A stretch of DNA of 64,000 bases from Acidovorax sp. CF316 (GCF_000276605.1 NZ_AKJX01000089.1:1-64000), one strand, 5' to 3'. Numbered from the stretch's first letter, positions 52,756 to 61,716 are shown. Translations and numbers: made by a program. Notes: a model not told the origin generated them from the sequence alone.

Positions 52756-53390
52756 GCGGCAGGCCTCTTTTCGGTGAGCAGGCGCACGGCCAAGAGGCCC
52801 AGCACTGTGCCCATCACATAGCGCTGGGCGCGCATCCAGCCCTGGCTGCGGTTCATGAACAGCGCCACGCGGGCTGCGAACAGCACCAGCAGGGCGTTGA
52901 CCAGCCCACTGATGCTGATCTGCACGGCGCCCAGGCTCAGGCTCTGCAGCAGCCACTGGCCGCGTTCAGGGTGCAGGAACTGCGGAAAGAACGACAGGTA
53001 GAACATGGCCACCTTGGGATTGAGCAGGTTGGTCATGAAACCCATGAGGAAGAGCTTGCGCGGCGTGTCGTGCGGCAGGTCGCGCGCCTCGAAGGGCGCG
53101 GCGCCCCCCGGCTTCACGGCCTGCCAGGCCAGCCACAGCAGGTAGGCCGCACCCGCGAGGCGGATGGCGTCGAAGGCCATGGGCACGGCCGCCAGCAGGG
53201 CCGTGAGGCCGAGCGAGGCCGCCAGCAGGTGCACGCCAAAACCCGCCAGCACACCGGCCAGCGAGAGCAGGCCGGCGCGCGGGCCCTGGGTGAGGCTGCG
53301 CGAGACGCAGTAGACCATGTTGGGCCCGGGCGTGAGCACGAGCAGCAGCGCGGCGAGCGCAAAGAGCATCAGTTCCTGGGGTGCGAGCAT
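52752..53390 (-). CDS. LysE-family amino acid exporter (first of two)
   Basis: This 212-residue inner-membrane protein has six hydrophobic segments and the LysE/RhtB motif LLVLTPGPNMVYCVSRSLTQGPRAGLLSLAGVLAG at the N-terminus. MGFMTNLLNPKVAMFYLSFFPQFL marks the central loop. Such exporters discharge amino acids or their derivatives. It is coupled to the dehydratase-like gene (4-base overlap) and follows the VOC gene by 6 bases. Confidence 0.92.
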   Translation of the reverse strand: MLAPQELMLFALAALLLVLTPGPNMVYCVSRSLTQGPRAGLLSLAGVLAGFGVHLLAASLGLTALLAAVPMAFDAIRLAGAAYLLWLAWQAVKPGGAAPFEARDLPHDTPRKLFLMGFMTNLLNPKVAMFYLSFFPQFLHPERGQWLLQSLSLGAVQISISGLVNALLVLFAARVALFMNRSQGWMRAQRYVMGTVLGLLAVRLLTEKRPAA

Positions 53391-53396
53391 GGTGGC

Positions 53397-54122
53397 CTAC
53401 TCCGTCGATGGGGTGGAAGGGGGCGGGGCCGAGCGCAAGGCCACGGGGCCGCGCGGCGTAGAAAGTGCCGCCTGCAGCAGAGGTGCCGGGCCGGCAAGGG
53501 CCGTGGCGATGGCGCGCAGGCCTGCGGCATCGCAGGCCGCACCCAAACCGGCGGCGTCCGGGTGCTGCAGCGTGAGCGACTGCAGCTGCACGCCGCTGGC
53601 AGGCAGGTGATCGCAGGGGTGCGCGGCGCCCCACTGGATCAGCGTGGGCAGGCAGCCGTCCCACAACCGCTGGCCGTCGGGGCGCACGGTGATCTGCCAC
53701 TGCAGCAGGCCCTGGGGCGTGGGGCGGCTGGCCGTGATGGCCCGGCCCCGGTCCACGCCCAGGGCAGCGAGTGCAGCCAGGCTGGCCGCCACGTCGGGCA
53801 CCGAGGCCACCCAGTGGATGAGCTGCGGGCCGTGCTCGGCCACCTGCTGCTGCAGGGCGGCCTCGTCCATGTCGAACCAGCGCCGGTCGCTTTCGGGAAT
53901 GCTCCTGGTGCCCTGCGGATTGATCGCGATGACCTCCAGGTAGGCGCGCGGATGGGCCGGGCTGGAGACATTGAGCAGGCGGTTGTGCGTGCCCATCAGC
54001 GGGTGCTCGCCACCTGCGGCGGGCGTGACGCCGAGCGTGCGCTCGCACCACTCCACGCCTGTGGCCAGGTCGCGCGCCAGCACCACCAGGTGGTCGATGC
54101 AGGCAGCGGTCTGTGCCGTCAC
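53397..54122 (-). CDS. VOC/glyoxalase-like domain protein
   Basis: This 241-residue protein has the glyoxalase-like domain seen as IDHLVVLARDLATGVEWCERTLGVTPAAGGEHPLMGTHNRLLN and YLEVIAINPQG, with His and Glu residues that could bind a metal. The second half is a weaker repeat of the fold. The start is a GTG at 54122 that overlaps the PhzF stop (GTGA). Function in the operon is unknown. Confidence 0.82.
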   Translation of the reverse strand: MTAQTAACIDHLVVLARDLATGVEWCERTLGVTPAAGGEHPLMGTHNRLLNVSSPAHPRAYLEVIAINPQGTRSIPESDRRWFDMDEAALQQQVAEHGPQLIHWVASVPDVAASLAALAALGVDRGRAITASRPTPQGLLQWQITVRPDGQRLWDGCLPTLIQWGAAHPCDHLPASGVQLQSLTLQHPDAAGLGAACDAAGLRAIATALAGPAPLLQAALSTPRGPVALRSAPPPSTPSTE

Positions 54123-54997
54123 AGCAGCACCTCGCCCTGCACGCAGGTCACCGAATGGCCGCCGATCCAGATCTCGCTGCCCTCCTGGTGCACGTGTACC
54201 CGCCCGGCGCGGCCCAGGGCCGTGCCCTGGCTGGCGACATAGCTGGCGGGTGCCAGGCCTTCGCCGATCAGCCATTGCGCCAGGGCCGCGTTCAGGCTGC
54301 CGGTCACCGGGTCCTCGGCCAGGCCGGCATTGCCGGGGAAGAAGGCGCGCACCTCGAAGGCGATGTCCTCGCGCGCGGTGTCGGCGCCGATCACGCCGAC
54401 CTTGCCGCGCGGGCCCACCACGCCGATATCCAGGCCCGCGAGGATGGCGCTGTCGGGCCGCAGTGCCAGCACCTGCTCGGCCGATTTCAGCATCACGCCG
54501 CGCCACTTGGGGCCGTTGTCGCACCAGGCGTGGTGCAGGATGTCGGCGCGGTCCACGCCCAGGCCGCGAGCGATCAGCGCCACGTCGGCCTCGTCCAGCG
54601 GGCCGCTGCGCAGGCGCTCGGGCGCGGCAAAGGCCAGGCGCTCGCCGTCCTGGCGCAGCGGCACCAGGCCGACGCCGCATTCCTGCACCACGCGGCCCGG
54701 CGTCTGCGGCTTGCCGCCCGCGCCCAGCCAGGCATGGCAACTGCCCAGCGTGGGGTGGCCGGCAAACGGCAGCTCGCGCCCGGGGCAGAAAATGCGCACG
54801 CGGTAGTCGGCCCCCGCTGCGCGGCCTTCGGGCGTGGGCGGCAGCAGGAAGGTGGCCTCGGACAGGTTGGTCCAGTTGGTGAACTCCTGCATGGCCTCGG
54901 TGGTGATGTCCTCGCCATCGAGCACCACGGCCAGCGGGTTGCCGCGGTAGGCCTGGTCGGTGAAGACGTCGACTTGCTGGAAGGGGCGCAGTTTCAT
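54119..54997 (-). CDS. PhzF-family isomerase/epimerase, paralogue 1
   Basis: This 292-residue protein has the PhzF fold of two similar halves. The catalytic Glu (E47) is in NLSEATFLLPP, and RIFCPGRELPFAGHPTLGSCHAWL and the late DPVTGSLNAALAQWL complete the active-site cleft. PhzF members catalyse hydrogen shifts without cofactor on diene or amino-acid-like substrates. A close paralogue lies 139 bases upstream. The gap between them is the largest in this gene run. Confidence 0.9.
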   Translation of the reverse strand: MKLRPFQQVDVFTDQAYRGNPLAVVLDGEDITTEAMQEFTNWTNLSEATFLLPPTPEGRAAGADYRVRIFCPGRELPFAGHPTLGSCHAWLGAGGKPQTPGRVVQECGVGLVPLRQDGERLAFAAPERLRSGPLDEADVALIARGLGVDRADILHHAWCDNGPKWRGVMLKSAEQVLALRPDSAILAGLDIGVVGPRGKVGVIGADTAREDIAFEVRAFFPGNAGLAEDPVTGSLNAALAQWLIGEGLAPASYVASQGTALGRAGRVHVHQEGSEIWIGGHSVTCVQGEVLL

Positions 54998-55136
54998 GGG
55001 ATGCCTGTGTCAGTGGGGATGGTGGAACAAAGAGCGGTCACTGGCCGGGCCACGCCTGGGGGCTGGCCTGGGCCTCTTTCCGTGGTGCCGGGCTGCAATC
55101 AGCCGCTGGCGTGAAGGGGAACGGGTCGGGGCTTCA

Positions 55137-55997
55137 TCACAGCAGCACCGTGCCTTCGATGCAGGTGACGGAGCGTCCGCCCACCCACACCTGGTGGCCG
55201 TCCTGGCGGATCTGCACCCGCCCTGCGCGGCCCAGGCACTCGCCCTGCGAGACCTGGTAACTGTGCGGTGCCAGGCCTTCGGCGATCAGCCATTCGGCCA
55301 GGCTGGCGTTGAGGCTGCCGGTCACCGGGTCTTCGCGGTTGCCCATGGGGGCTGCAAAGGCGCGCACCACCACGCCGGGCCGGCTGGTGTCGCTGGCATG
55401 CGGGCCCACATGCACCACGCCCACCGACTGGCCCAGGTCCATGAGCCGCGCATGGTCGGGCTGCAGGCCGAGCACGGTGTCGGCGCTGTCGAGCAGCATG
55501 CCCAGCCACACGGGGCCGTTGTCGAGCAGCTGCGTGCCCAGGATCTGCGCCGGGCGCACGCCCAGGGCGCTGGCGATCAACGGCACCAGGGCCGGGCTGG
55601 GCGCACTGCGCTTGAGCGGTGGCGCGGCAAAGGCCAGGGTGTGGTCCTCGCGCCGGATGCGCACCAGGCCCAGCGCGCATTCCTGTACCACCAGGCCCTC
55701 CAACCGTGGCGCATGGCCGGCCTGCAGCCAGGCATGGCAGGTGCCCAGCGTGGGGTGGCCGGCAAACGGCAGCTCACCCTGCGGGCTGAAGATGCGCAGG
55801 CGGTAGTCGGCCCCTTGCGCGCGGCCGGCCTCGGTGGGCGGCAGCAGGAAGGTGGTTTCCGACAGGTTCATCCACGCGGCAAAGCGGCGCATGTCCGCAT
55901 CGCCCAGGTCTTCGGCCTCCAATACCACGGCCACGGGGTTGCCATCGCCGGGGTGGTCGCTGAAGACGTCGATCTGCTTGAAGGGGCGTGGCTGCAT
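55137..55997 (-). CDS. PhzF-family isomerase/epimerase, paralogue 2
   Basis: This 286-residue paralogue of the preceding PhzF protein keeps the catalytic Glu (E47 in NLSETTFLLPP), RIFSPQGELPFAGHPTLGTCHAWL and DPVTGSLNASLAEWL. The two differ mostly in the middle, where the substrate cleft varies, so they probably act on different substrates or steps. It follows the GST gene by 28 bases. Confidence 0.9.
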   Translation of the reverse strand: MQPRPFKQIDVFSDHPGDGNPVAVVLEAEDLGDADMRRFAAWMNLSETTFLLPPTEAGRAQGADYRLRIFSPQGELPFAGHPTLGTCHAWLQAGHAPRLEGLVVQECALGLVRIRREDHTLAFAAPPLKRSAPSPALVPLIASALGVRPAQILGTQLLDNGPVWLGMLLDSADTVLGLQPDHARLMDLGQSVGVVHVGPHASDTSRPGVVVRAFAAPMGNREDPVTGSLNASLAEWLIAEGLAPHSYQVSQGECLGRAGRVQIRQDGHQVWVGGRSVTCIEGTVLL

Positions 55998-56025
55998 GGT
56001 GCGGTCTTGCGGGCGGATGGTCCCG

Positions 56026-56652
56026 TCAGGATAACGCCTGGTCGAGCACGCCGCGTGCGCCCGAGCGCGAGCTCACCGCCTGGTACCAGCGGTCCAGGTT
56101 CGGCCGGGCGGCCCTCTCCTGGGGCAGGCCCCACCAGCGGTGGATCTCGCAGCCCACCGGGATGTCGGCCATGGTGAAGCGCTCTCCCACCATGAAGGGC
56201 TGGTGCGCCAGGTGCGTGTCCAGCAGGTCCAGCAGCGGCTCGGTGGCGGCCACCGAGGCGGCGATCAGCGACTCGTTGCGCTGCGCGGCCGGTGTGCGCA
56301 CCCACTGGATGAAGGCATCACGCCCCGCCGGGTTCAGCGTGGTCTGCTGCCAGTCCATCCACTGCTCGGCCGCAAAGCGCTCGGGCAGCTCCTCGGGGTA
56401 GAGGTCGCCCGGCGCATGGCGGGCACACAGGTAGCGCACGATGGGGTTCGACTCCCACAGCACCAGGCCCGTGTCTTCGTCCTCGACCAGCGGCACCAGG
56501 CCGTTGGGGTTCATGGCGAGGTAGCGGGCCTCGCGCACGATGCCGAACTGCCCGCCGGCATCGGTGCGCTGCAGGCTGATGCCAAGCTCCTGCGCGGCCC
56601 ACACGACCTTGCGCACGTTGATCGACGACAGCCGTCCCCACAGGCGCAGCAT
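56026..56652 (-). CDS. Glutathione S-transferase family protein
   Basis: This 208-residue cytosolic GST has the thioredoxin-like N-terminus with RLSSINVRKVVWAAQELGI, the glutathione-binding NPNGLVPLVED (cis-Pro) and LWESNPIVRYL, and a helical C-terminal domain with MVGERFTMADIPVGCEIHRWW. The Ser-Ser at the active-site position fits beta/theta-like classes. It lies only 5 bases after the aminotransferase gene, suggesting thiol conjugation or isomerisation in the same pathway. Confidence 0.9.
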   Translation of the reverse strand: MLRLWGRLSSINVRKVVWAAQELGISLQRTDAGGQFGIVREARYLAMNPNGLVPLVEDEDTGLVLWESNPIVRYLCARHAPGDLYPEELPERFAAEQWMDWQQTTLNPAGRDAFIQWVRTPAAQRNESLIAASVAATEPLLDLLDTHLAHQPFMVGERFTMADIPVGCEIHRWWGLPQERAARPNLDRWYQAVSSRSGARGVLDQALS

Positions 56653-56657
56653 GCCGC

Positions 56658-57872
56658 TCAGCCCTTGGCCTGGTGGTCGCGGATGGCAGCGGCCAGCGCG
56701 GCGATGCCGGTGGCGATCTGCTCGGCCGTGGAGGTCACGAACGACAGGCGCAGCGTGCGGTGGTCGGCATCGTCGGCATAGAAGGCCGCACCGGGCACGA
56801 AGGCCACGTTGCGCTCCACGGCCTTGGGCAGCAGTTCGATGGCGCTCATGCCCTCGGGCAGGCGCACCCACAGGAACATGCCGCCGTCCGGCTTGTTCCA
56901 CTCGACGGACAGGCCCTGCATCTCCTTGTCCAGCGCGGTCAGCATCGCATCGCGCTGCTGCTTGTACAGCGCGCGGATGGTGGGCACGTGCCGGTCCAGG
57001 AAGCCACCCTTCATGACCTCGGCCACCATGCGCTGGTTGTAGCCGGGGGTGTGCAGGTCGGCCGCCTGCTTGGCCTGCAGCAACTTGGGGTAGACCGACT
57101 TGGGCGCCACCAGGAAGCCCAGGCGCAGGCCCGGGGCCAGCACCTTGGAGAACGAGCCCATGTAGATGCAGCCCTCGGGGTTGCGCGCGGTCAGCGGGGC
57201 GGGTGGCGGGCTGTCGAACCACAGGTCGCCGTAGGGGTTGTCCTCCACCAGCGGCAGGTTCAGCTCGGCCGCCTTGGCCACCAGCTCGGCACGGCGCGCA
57301 TCGCTCATGGTGCGGCCCGTGGGGTTCTGGAAATTGGGCAGCACGTACAGGAAGCGTGCCCTGTCGGCACCCGTGCCGACCTTGGCCACCAGGTCGTCGA
57401 TGAGCACGCCCTGGTCATCGCTGGCCACCGCCACCACCTTGGGTTCCATGGGCGTGAAGGCCTGGATGGCACCCAGGTAGGTCGGCGTTTCCACCAGCAC
57501 GCGGCTGTCGGTGTCGATCAGCACCTTGGCGATCAGGTCCAGGCCCTGCTGCGAACCGGTGGTGATCAGCACTTGCTCCGGGTCCACTTCCCAGGGCAGG
57601 AAGGCGGCGATGGCCTCGCGCAGCGGGCCGAAGCCTTCGCTCGCCGCGTACTGCAGGGCCGAGGGGCCGTCGTTGGCCAGCACGGCGGCCGAGGCGGCGG
57701 CAAAGGCCTCGACCGGGAAGGTCTTGGGCGAGGGCAGGCCGCCGGCCAGGCTGATGATGCCGGGCTTCTCGGTGACCTTGAGGATTTCGCGGATCACCGA
57801 GGGGTTCATGCGCTCGGCGCGGCGTGCCAGCGTCCAGGGGTTGCTGGTGAGGGGCAGGTCGTTCAGTTTCAC
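56658..57872 (-). CDS. PLP-dependent aminotransferase (2-aminoadipate type)
   Basis: This 404-residue fold-type I aminotransferase resembles the LysN/2-aminoadipate and AvtA-like group. Visible are ISLAGGLPSPKTFP, TTGSQQGLDLIAKVL, LPNFQNPTGRTMS, LVEDNPYGDLWF and the PLP lysine in YMGSFSKVLAPGLRLGFLV. The start is a GTG at 57872 with a strong GGAGGAG site, overlapping the cupin stop by 4 bases. It lacks the HTH domain of the MocR protein encoded at 60250, which belongs to the same fold. Confidence 0.9.
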   Translation of the reverse strand: MKLNDLPLTSNPWTLARRAERMNPSVIREILKVTEKPGIISLAGGLPSPKTFPVEAFAAASAAVLANDGPSALQYAASEGFGPLREAIAAFLPWEVDPEQVLITTGSQQGLDLIAKVLIDTDSRVLVETPTYLGAIQAFTPMEPKVVAVASDDQGVLIDDLVAKVGTGADRARFLYVLPNFQNPTGRTMSDARRAELVAKAAELNLPLVEDNPYGDLWFDSPPPAPLTARNPEGCIYMGSFSKVLAPGLRLGFLVAPKSVYPKLLQAKQAADLHTPGYNQRMVAEVMKGGFLDRHVPTIRALYKQQRDAMLTALDKEMQGLSVEWNKPDGGMFLWVRLPEGMSAIELLPKAVERNVAFVPGAAFYADDADHRTLRLSFVTSTAEQIATGIAALAAAIRDHQAKG

Positions 57873-58192
57873 TCTCGTTCTCCTCCGGATGGTCCCCAAA
57901 AGACCACCCATGTTGCAAAGTCGTCGGTAAATTCTTCAAAGCGGTGGGGTTGGCCCGCCGGTACGAAAAACGCATCGCCAGGCGCAAAGCGGTGCCGCTC
58001 TTCGCCCTGGACGAATTGTCCCCGCCCGCTGTGGATGAAGTACAGCTCATCCTGTGCGTGCGGTTGCTGCGGGTCGTGCCCGCGCGGTGCATACAGTTCC
58101 GTGCGCATGCTGCCATGCGCGATCAGTTCGGCAAAACGCTCTCCCGCCGGGCCGGGAAGCCGCGCGAGGCCTTGTTCCACCGAGTATTTCAT
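57869..58192 (-). CDS. Cupin-domain protein
   Basis: This 107-residue single-domain cupin has the first motif in YAPRGHDPQQPHAQDELYFIHSGRGQFV and the second in FAPGDAFFVPAGQPHRFEEF, with His and Glu ligands for a metal. Small cupins of this kind act as isomerases, decarboxylases or dioxygenases; the substrate is unknown. The ATG at 58192 follows a second, different cupin gene by 20 bases. Confidence 0.88.
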   Translation of the reverse strand: MKYSVEQGLARLPGPAGERFAELIAHGSMRTELYAPRGHDPQQPHAQDELYFIHSGRGQFVQGEERHRFAPGDAFFVPAGQPHRFEEFTDDFATWVVFWGPSGGERE

Positions 58193-58212
58193 AGCACAAG
58201 AGCCCTTGCCGT

Positions 58213-58542
58213 TCAGTCCACGATGAACAGCGTGGCGCCCTTGGGCGCGGTCGAACGGTGCGCTTCGGCATTGTCCGCCACCTGGTAGCTCATGCCCGGC
58301 GTGAGGGTGAACTGCCGGCCATCTTCGAGTTCCGTGTGCAGCTCGCCTGCCAGGCACAGCAGCACATGGCCCTTGCGGCACCAGTGGTCCGACACATAGC
58401 CCGGGGTGTACTCCACCTTGCGCACGCGCAGCTCACCGTACTGCAGCGTCTGCCAGAAGGCCTGGCCGGCCTGGGCGCTCTTTTGCACTCGCTCGACCGT
58501 GCTCCAGTCGGTGGCGGCGAAGGGAATATTGTTCATCTGCAT
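58213..58542 (-). CDS. DHCW-motif cupin-fold protein
   Basis: This 109-residue protein belongs to the small cupin-fold group named for its DHCW-like motif, here DHWCRKGHVLLCLAGELHTEL. The first metal motif is degenerate; the second region is LTPGMSYQVADNAEAHRS. Function unknown. It is separated from the EamA gene by 34 bases and from the next cupin by 20. Confidence 0.85.
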   Translation of the reverse strand: MQMNNIPFAATDWSTVERVQKSAQAGQAFWQTLQYGELRVRKVEYTPGYVSDHWCRKGHVLLCLAGELHTELEDGRQFTLTPGMSYQVADNAEAHRSTAPKGATLFIVD

Positions 58543-58576
58543 GGCGGGTCGGCCTTTCAGGTGTGCAATGGGTTCG

Positions 58577-59491
58577 TCATGCGGTGGCGGCCTGGTGGAC
58601 GGGCATTTTCTTGCCCACGAACACCGTGGCGATCACGGCCAGCGCGAACCCGGCCGTGGCCAGGTCCAGGCGTTCGCCCACCAGCGGCACGGCGAACAGC
58701 AGGCTCAGGAAGGGCTGGATCAGCTGGATCTGGCTGACCCGCACGGCGCCCAGCGCCAGCGCGCGGTACCAGGCGAAGAAGCCGATCCACATCGAGAACA
58801 GGGCCACATAGGCAAAGCCCAGCCAGCTCATGCTGCCGATGGACGAAGGCACGGCCGGCGCGAACCACCAGGTCACGGGCAAGGTCAGTGGCAGGGCACA
58901 GGCCAGCACCCAGCAGATCACCTGCTCGGCGCCCAGGCTGGGCGTGAGCCGCGCACCGCCGATGTAGCCCAGGGCGCCCGTGGTCATGGAGATGATCAGG
59001 TAGATGTTGGCCGCGCCCAGGTAGAAGCCGCCTGCGCGCCAGGTCATGAAGGCCAGCACCAGGCCGCTGCCCAGCACGGCACAGGCCCAGAAGCCGGCCG
59101 AGGGGCGCTGCCGGTACCACAGGGCACCGAGCACCGCCGTGGACAGGGGCAGCAGCGCGGTGACCACGGCCCCGTGCGTGCTGGGCACATGGCGCAGCGC
59201 CAGCGCCAGGAACAGCGGAAAGCCGACGATGACGCCGAAGGCCGTGACACCCAGCACGGGCCACTGCGACCGCACGGGGACCCGCAGACGCCCCTGGGCG
59301 TGCTGCCAGCCCAGGTAGGCCAGCGACAGCAGCCCGGCCACGGCGGCCCGCCCGAAGGTGACGAACCAGGGGGACAGTTGCGGTGCATCGGTGGAGCCGA
59401 CCGCCAGGCGCGTCATCGGCAGCGTGGCGGCAAACAGCGTGACGCCCACCAGGCCCCAGAGCAGGGCTTCGCGTTCCTGGCTGCGGTTCAT
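58577..59491 (-). CDS. EamA/DMT-family transporter
   Basis: This 304-residue inner-membrane protein has ten hydrophobic segments in two EamA repeats, with PMTRLAVGSTDAPQLSPWFVTFGRA in the first and FAYVALFSMWIGFFAWYRALALGAVRVSQIQLIQPFLSLL in the second. Members export amino acids and metabolites. The ATG at 59491 overlaps the LysE stop (ATGA), so the two exporters are made together. Confidence 0.9.
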   Translation of the reverse strand: MNRSQEREALLWGLVGVTLFAATLPMTRLAVGSTDAPQLSPWFVTFGRAAVAGLLSLAYLGWQHAQGRLRVPVRSQWPVLGVTAFGVIVGFPLFLALALRHVPSTHGAVVTALLPLSTAVLGALWYRQRPSAGFWACAVLGSGLVLAFMTWRAGGFYLGAANIYLIISMTTGALGYIGGARLTPSLGAEQVICWVLACALPLTLPVTWWFAPAVPSSIGSMSWLGFAYVALFSMWIGFFAWYRALALGAVRVSQIQLIQPFLSLLFAVPLVGERLDLATAGFALAVIATVFVGKKMPVHQAATA

Positions 59492-60102
59492 AGCGTCACC
59501 ATCCAGGCGGCCGTCACCACCAGCACCAGGGCCAGGGCGCGGTTGAACCACAGCAGGCGGCGGCCCTGTGCCAGCCACTGGCGCAGCAGGGAGCCCATCA
59601 GGGCATAGACGAAATTGCTCGTGAAGGCGAACACCATCATCACCACGCAGATGATGGCCAGGCGTTCACCCGGGTTGCTGGAGGGCTGGCCGGCCGCATT
59701 CACCACCCAGCCCGCGCTGAGCGTGAGCGCCAGCATCCAGGCCTTGATGTTCACGAACTGCAGGCCCACGCCCTGCCAGAAGGTCACCGACAGGCGCGAG
59801 CTGTCCACGTCGGAGAGCTGGCCCGCGCGGCTGAGCTTCCAGGCCAGCCAGAGCATGTAGGCCACGCCCAGCAGGGTCACGGCCATGCGCAGGGTCGGCA
59901 CGCCGGTGATCAGGGCGCCCAGGCCCAGCCCGCTGACCAGCATCAGCAGTGTCCAGCCGGTGGGCACGGCCAGGCAGAAGTTGAGCGCCCGGCGCAGCCC
60001 CAGGTTGGCCGCGAGCGCCGTGGACAGGGTGGTGTTCGGCCCCGGCGAAAAGCTCATCGCGGTGCAGAAGACCAGCAGGGCAGTGAGTTCGGCGGCGGTC
60101 AT
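59488..60102 (-). CDS. LysE-family amino acid exporter (second of two)
   Basis: This 204-residue inner-membrane protein has six hydrophobic segments and the LysE/RhtB motif FCTAMSFSPGPNTTLSTALAANLGLRRALNFCLAVPTGWTLLM, then GLQFVNIKAWMLALTLSAGWV. It is the first gene of the - strand run that is divergent from the MocR regulator, and it overlaps the EamA gene by 4 bases. It differs clearly from the other LysE gene at 52752. Confidence 0.91.
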   Translation of the reverse strand: MTAAELTALLVFCTAMSFSPGPNTTLSTALAANLGLRRALNFCLAVPTGWTLLMLVSGLGLGALITGVPTLRMAVTLLGVAYMLWLAWKLSRAGQLSDVDSSRLSVTFWQGVGLQFVNIKAWMLALTLSAGWVVNAAGQPSSNPGERLAIICVVMMVFAFTSNFVYALMGSLLRQWLAQGRRLLWFNRALALVLVVTAAWMVTL

Positions 60103-60168
60103 GGGTGGGGTTCTGGAATCGTGGGCTTGTCAGCGTCTGGCCTTCACTGTAATCTTCTGTGCCAGTAC

Positions 60169-60215
60169 ACAACCAGTACAGTACAACAGCGCAGTTGGTG
60201 ATCTGTATTGGTTGT
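60169..60215. promoter_or_regulatory. Inverted and direct repeats in the MocR/LysE divergent promoter
   Basis: ACAACCAGTACA (60169-60180) and TGTATTGGTTGT (60204-60215) form an inverted pair with one mismatch. CAGTACA also occurs as direct copies at 60163, 60174 and 60221. Combined direct and inverted repeats are typical of MocR-type operators such as those of GabR and PdxR. Confidence 0.55.
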
Positions 60216-60249
60216 GATGACAGTACACGTGTTTTGCGAGGACGCCGCC

Positions 60250-61716
60250 ATGTTGATGAAGACCAGCACCCAATCGCTGACCGAGCAGCTCTCGGCGCGC
60301 TTCGGCGAGCGCATCCGCAACCGGCTGCTGGCGCCGGGCGCGCGCCTGCCCTCGGTGCGCCAGTGCGCGCTGCAGCACAGCGTGAGCCCCTCCACCGTGG
60401 TGGCGGCCTACGACCAGTTGCTGGCGCAGGGCCTGGTGGAGGCGCGCAAGAACCGCGGTTTCTTCGTGCGCGAGGTGGCCCCCGCGGGCGCCGAGGCGCC
60501 GGAGGCCGTGGACGTCGCGGCCATGGAGGCGGCGGGCGGCAACTGGACCACCGCCCACTGGTTCGCGGCGCGCGGCGCCGGGCGCGGTTCGCCGCCGGTG
60601 AACGCCACGGCGCTGATCCGGGGCATGTTCCACAAGATCAGCGACAAGCCCCAGCCCGGCATGGGCGTGCTGCCGCCGCAATGGCTCGAATCCACCTTCA
60701 TGCCGGCCGCGGTGCGCAAGGTCACGAGCACCCGGGCGCTGCAGGAGTACTCGCTGCAGTACGGCGAGCCGCTGGGCGACAGCGGCCTGCGCCGCCTGCT
60801 GGTCAAGAAGCTGGCCCAGTTGAGCGTGCACACCGCGCCCGAGAACATCATCACCACCGTGGGCGCCACGCATGCCCTCGACATCGTGAGCCGCACGCTG
60901 CTGCGCCCCGGCGACCCGGTGATGGTCGAGGAGCCCGGCTGGGCCGTGGAGTTCGCGCGCCTGTCGGCGCTGGGCATGCACATCCTGCCGGTACCGCGCC
61001 GCGCCGATGGCCCGGATCTGGAGGTGATGGCGCGCTACTGCGAAGTGCACAAGCCCAAGCTCTACGTGAGCGTCAGCGTGTTCCACAACCCCACGGGCTA
61101 CTGCCTGTCGCCGGGCAGCGCGCACCGCATCCTGCAGTTGGCCAACCAGCACAACTTCCACATCGTCGAGGACGACACCTACAGCCACATCGCGCCCGAA
61201 CATGCGACGCGGCTCACGGCGCTCGACGGCCTGCAGCGCACCATCTACGTGAGCGGCTTTGCCAAGATCCTCGCGCCCAACTGGCGCATCGGCTTCCTGG
61301 CCGCGCCGCCGGCCCTGGTCGAGCAACTGCTCGACACCAAGCTGCTGGCCACGCTGACCACGCCCGCGCTGCTGGAGAAGGCGCTGGCACTGTGCATCGA
61401 ACAGGGCCAGCTGCGCCGGCATGCCGAGCGCATCCGCACCCGGCTCGACGCGGCACGGGCGCGCAGCGTCAAGCTGGCACTGAGTGCGGGTTGTACCTTC
61501 GCGGCCGACCCGGTGGGCCTGTTCGGCTGGGTGGACACGGGGGTGGATACCGATGCGCTGTCGCAGCGCATGCTCGACGAGGGCTACCTGCTCGCGCCCG
61601 GCGCGCTGTTCCATGCCGAGCGCAAACCCAGCACCCTGATGCGCATCAACTTCGCGACCACGCAGGACGCGACCTTCTGGCGCACCTTCGAGCGCGTCGT
61701 CAAGCAAAGCCGGTGA
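60250..61716 (+). CDS. MocR-family regulator (GntR HTH fused to aminotransferase-like domain)
   Basis: From ATG 60250 the protein has 488 residues. The N-terminal GntR winged helix (about 8-80) reads GARLPSVRQCALQHSVSPSTVVAAYDQLLAQGLVEA. The fold-type I aminotransferase-like domain (about 120-480) has VGATHALDIVSRTLL, VFHNPTGYCLSP, VEDDTYSHIAP and the PLP lysine in YVSGFAKILAPNWRIGFL. MocR proteins sense PLP-amino acid adducts and usually control the divergent operon. Here that is the LysE-EamA-cupin-aminotransferase run. Confidence 0.9.
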   Translation: MLMKTSTQSLTEQLSARFGERIRNRLLAPGARLPSVRQCALQHSVSPSTVVAAYDQLLAQGLVEARKNRGFFVREVAPAGAEAPEAVDVAAMEAAGGNWTTAHWFAARGAGRGSPPVNATALIRGMFHKISDKPQPGMGVLPPQWLESTFMPAAVRKVTSTRALQEYSLQYGEPLGDSGLRRLLVKKLAQLSVHTAPENIITTVGATHALDIVSRTLLRPGDPVMVEEPGWAVEFARLSALGMHILPVPRRADGPDLEVMARYCEVHKPKLYVSVSVFHNPTGYCLSPGSAHRILQLANQHNFHIVEDDTYSHIAPEHATRLTALDGLQRTIYVSGFAKILAPNWRIGFLAAPPALVEQLLDTKLLATLTTPALLEKALALCIEQGQLRRHAERIRTRLDAARARSVKLALSAGCTFAADPVGLFGWVDTGVDTDALSQRMLDEGYLLAPGALFHAERKPSTLMRINFATTQDATFWRTFERVVKQSR

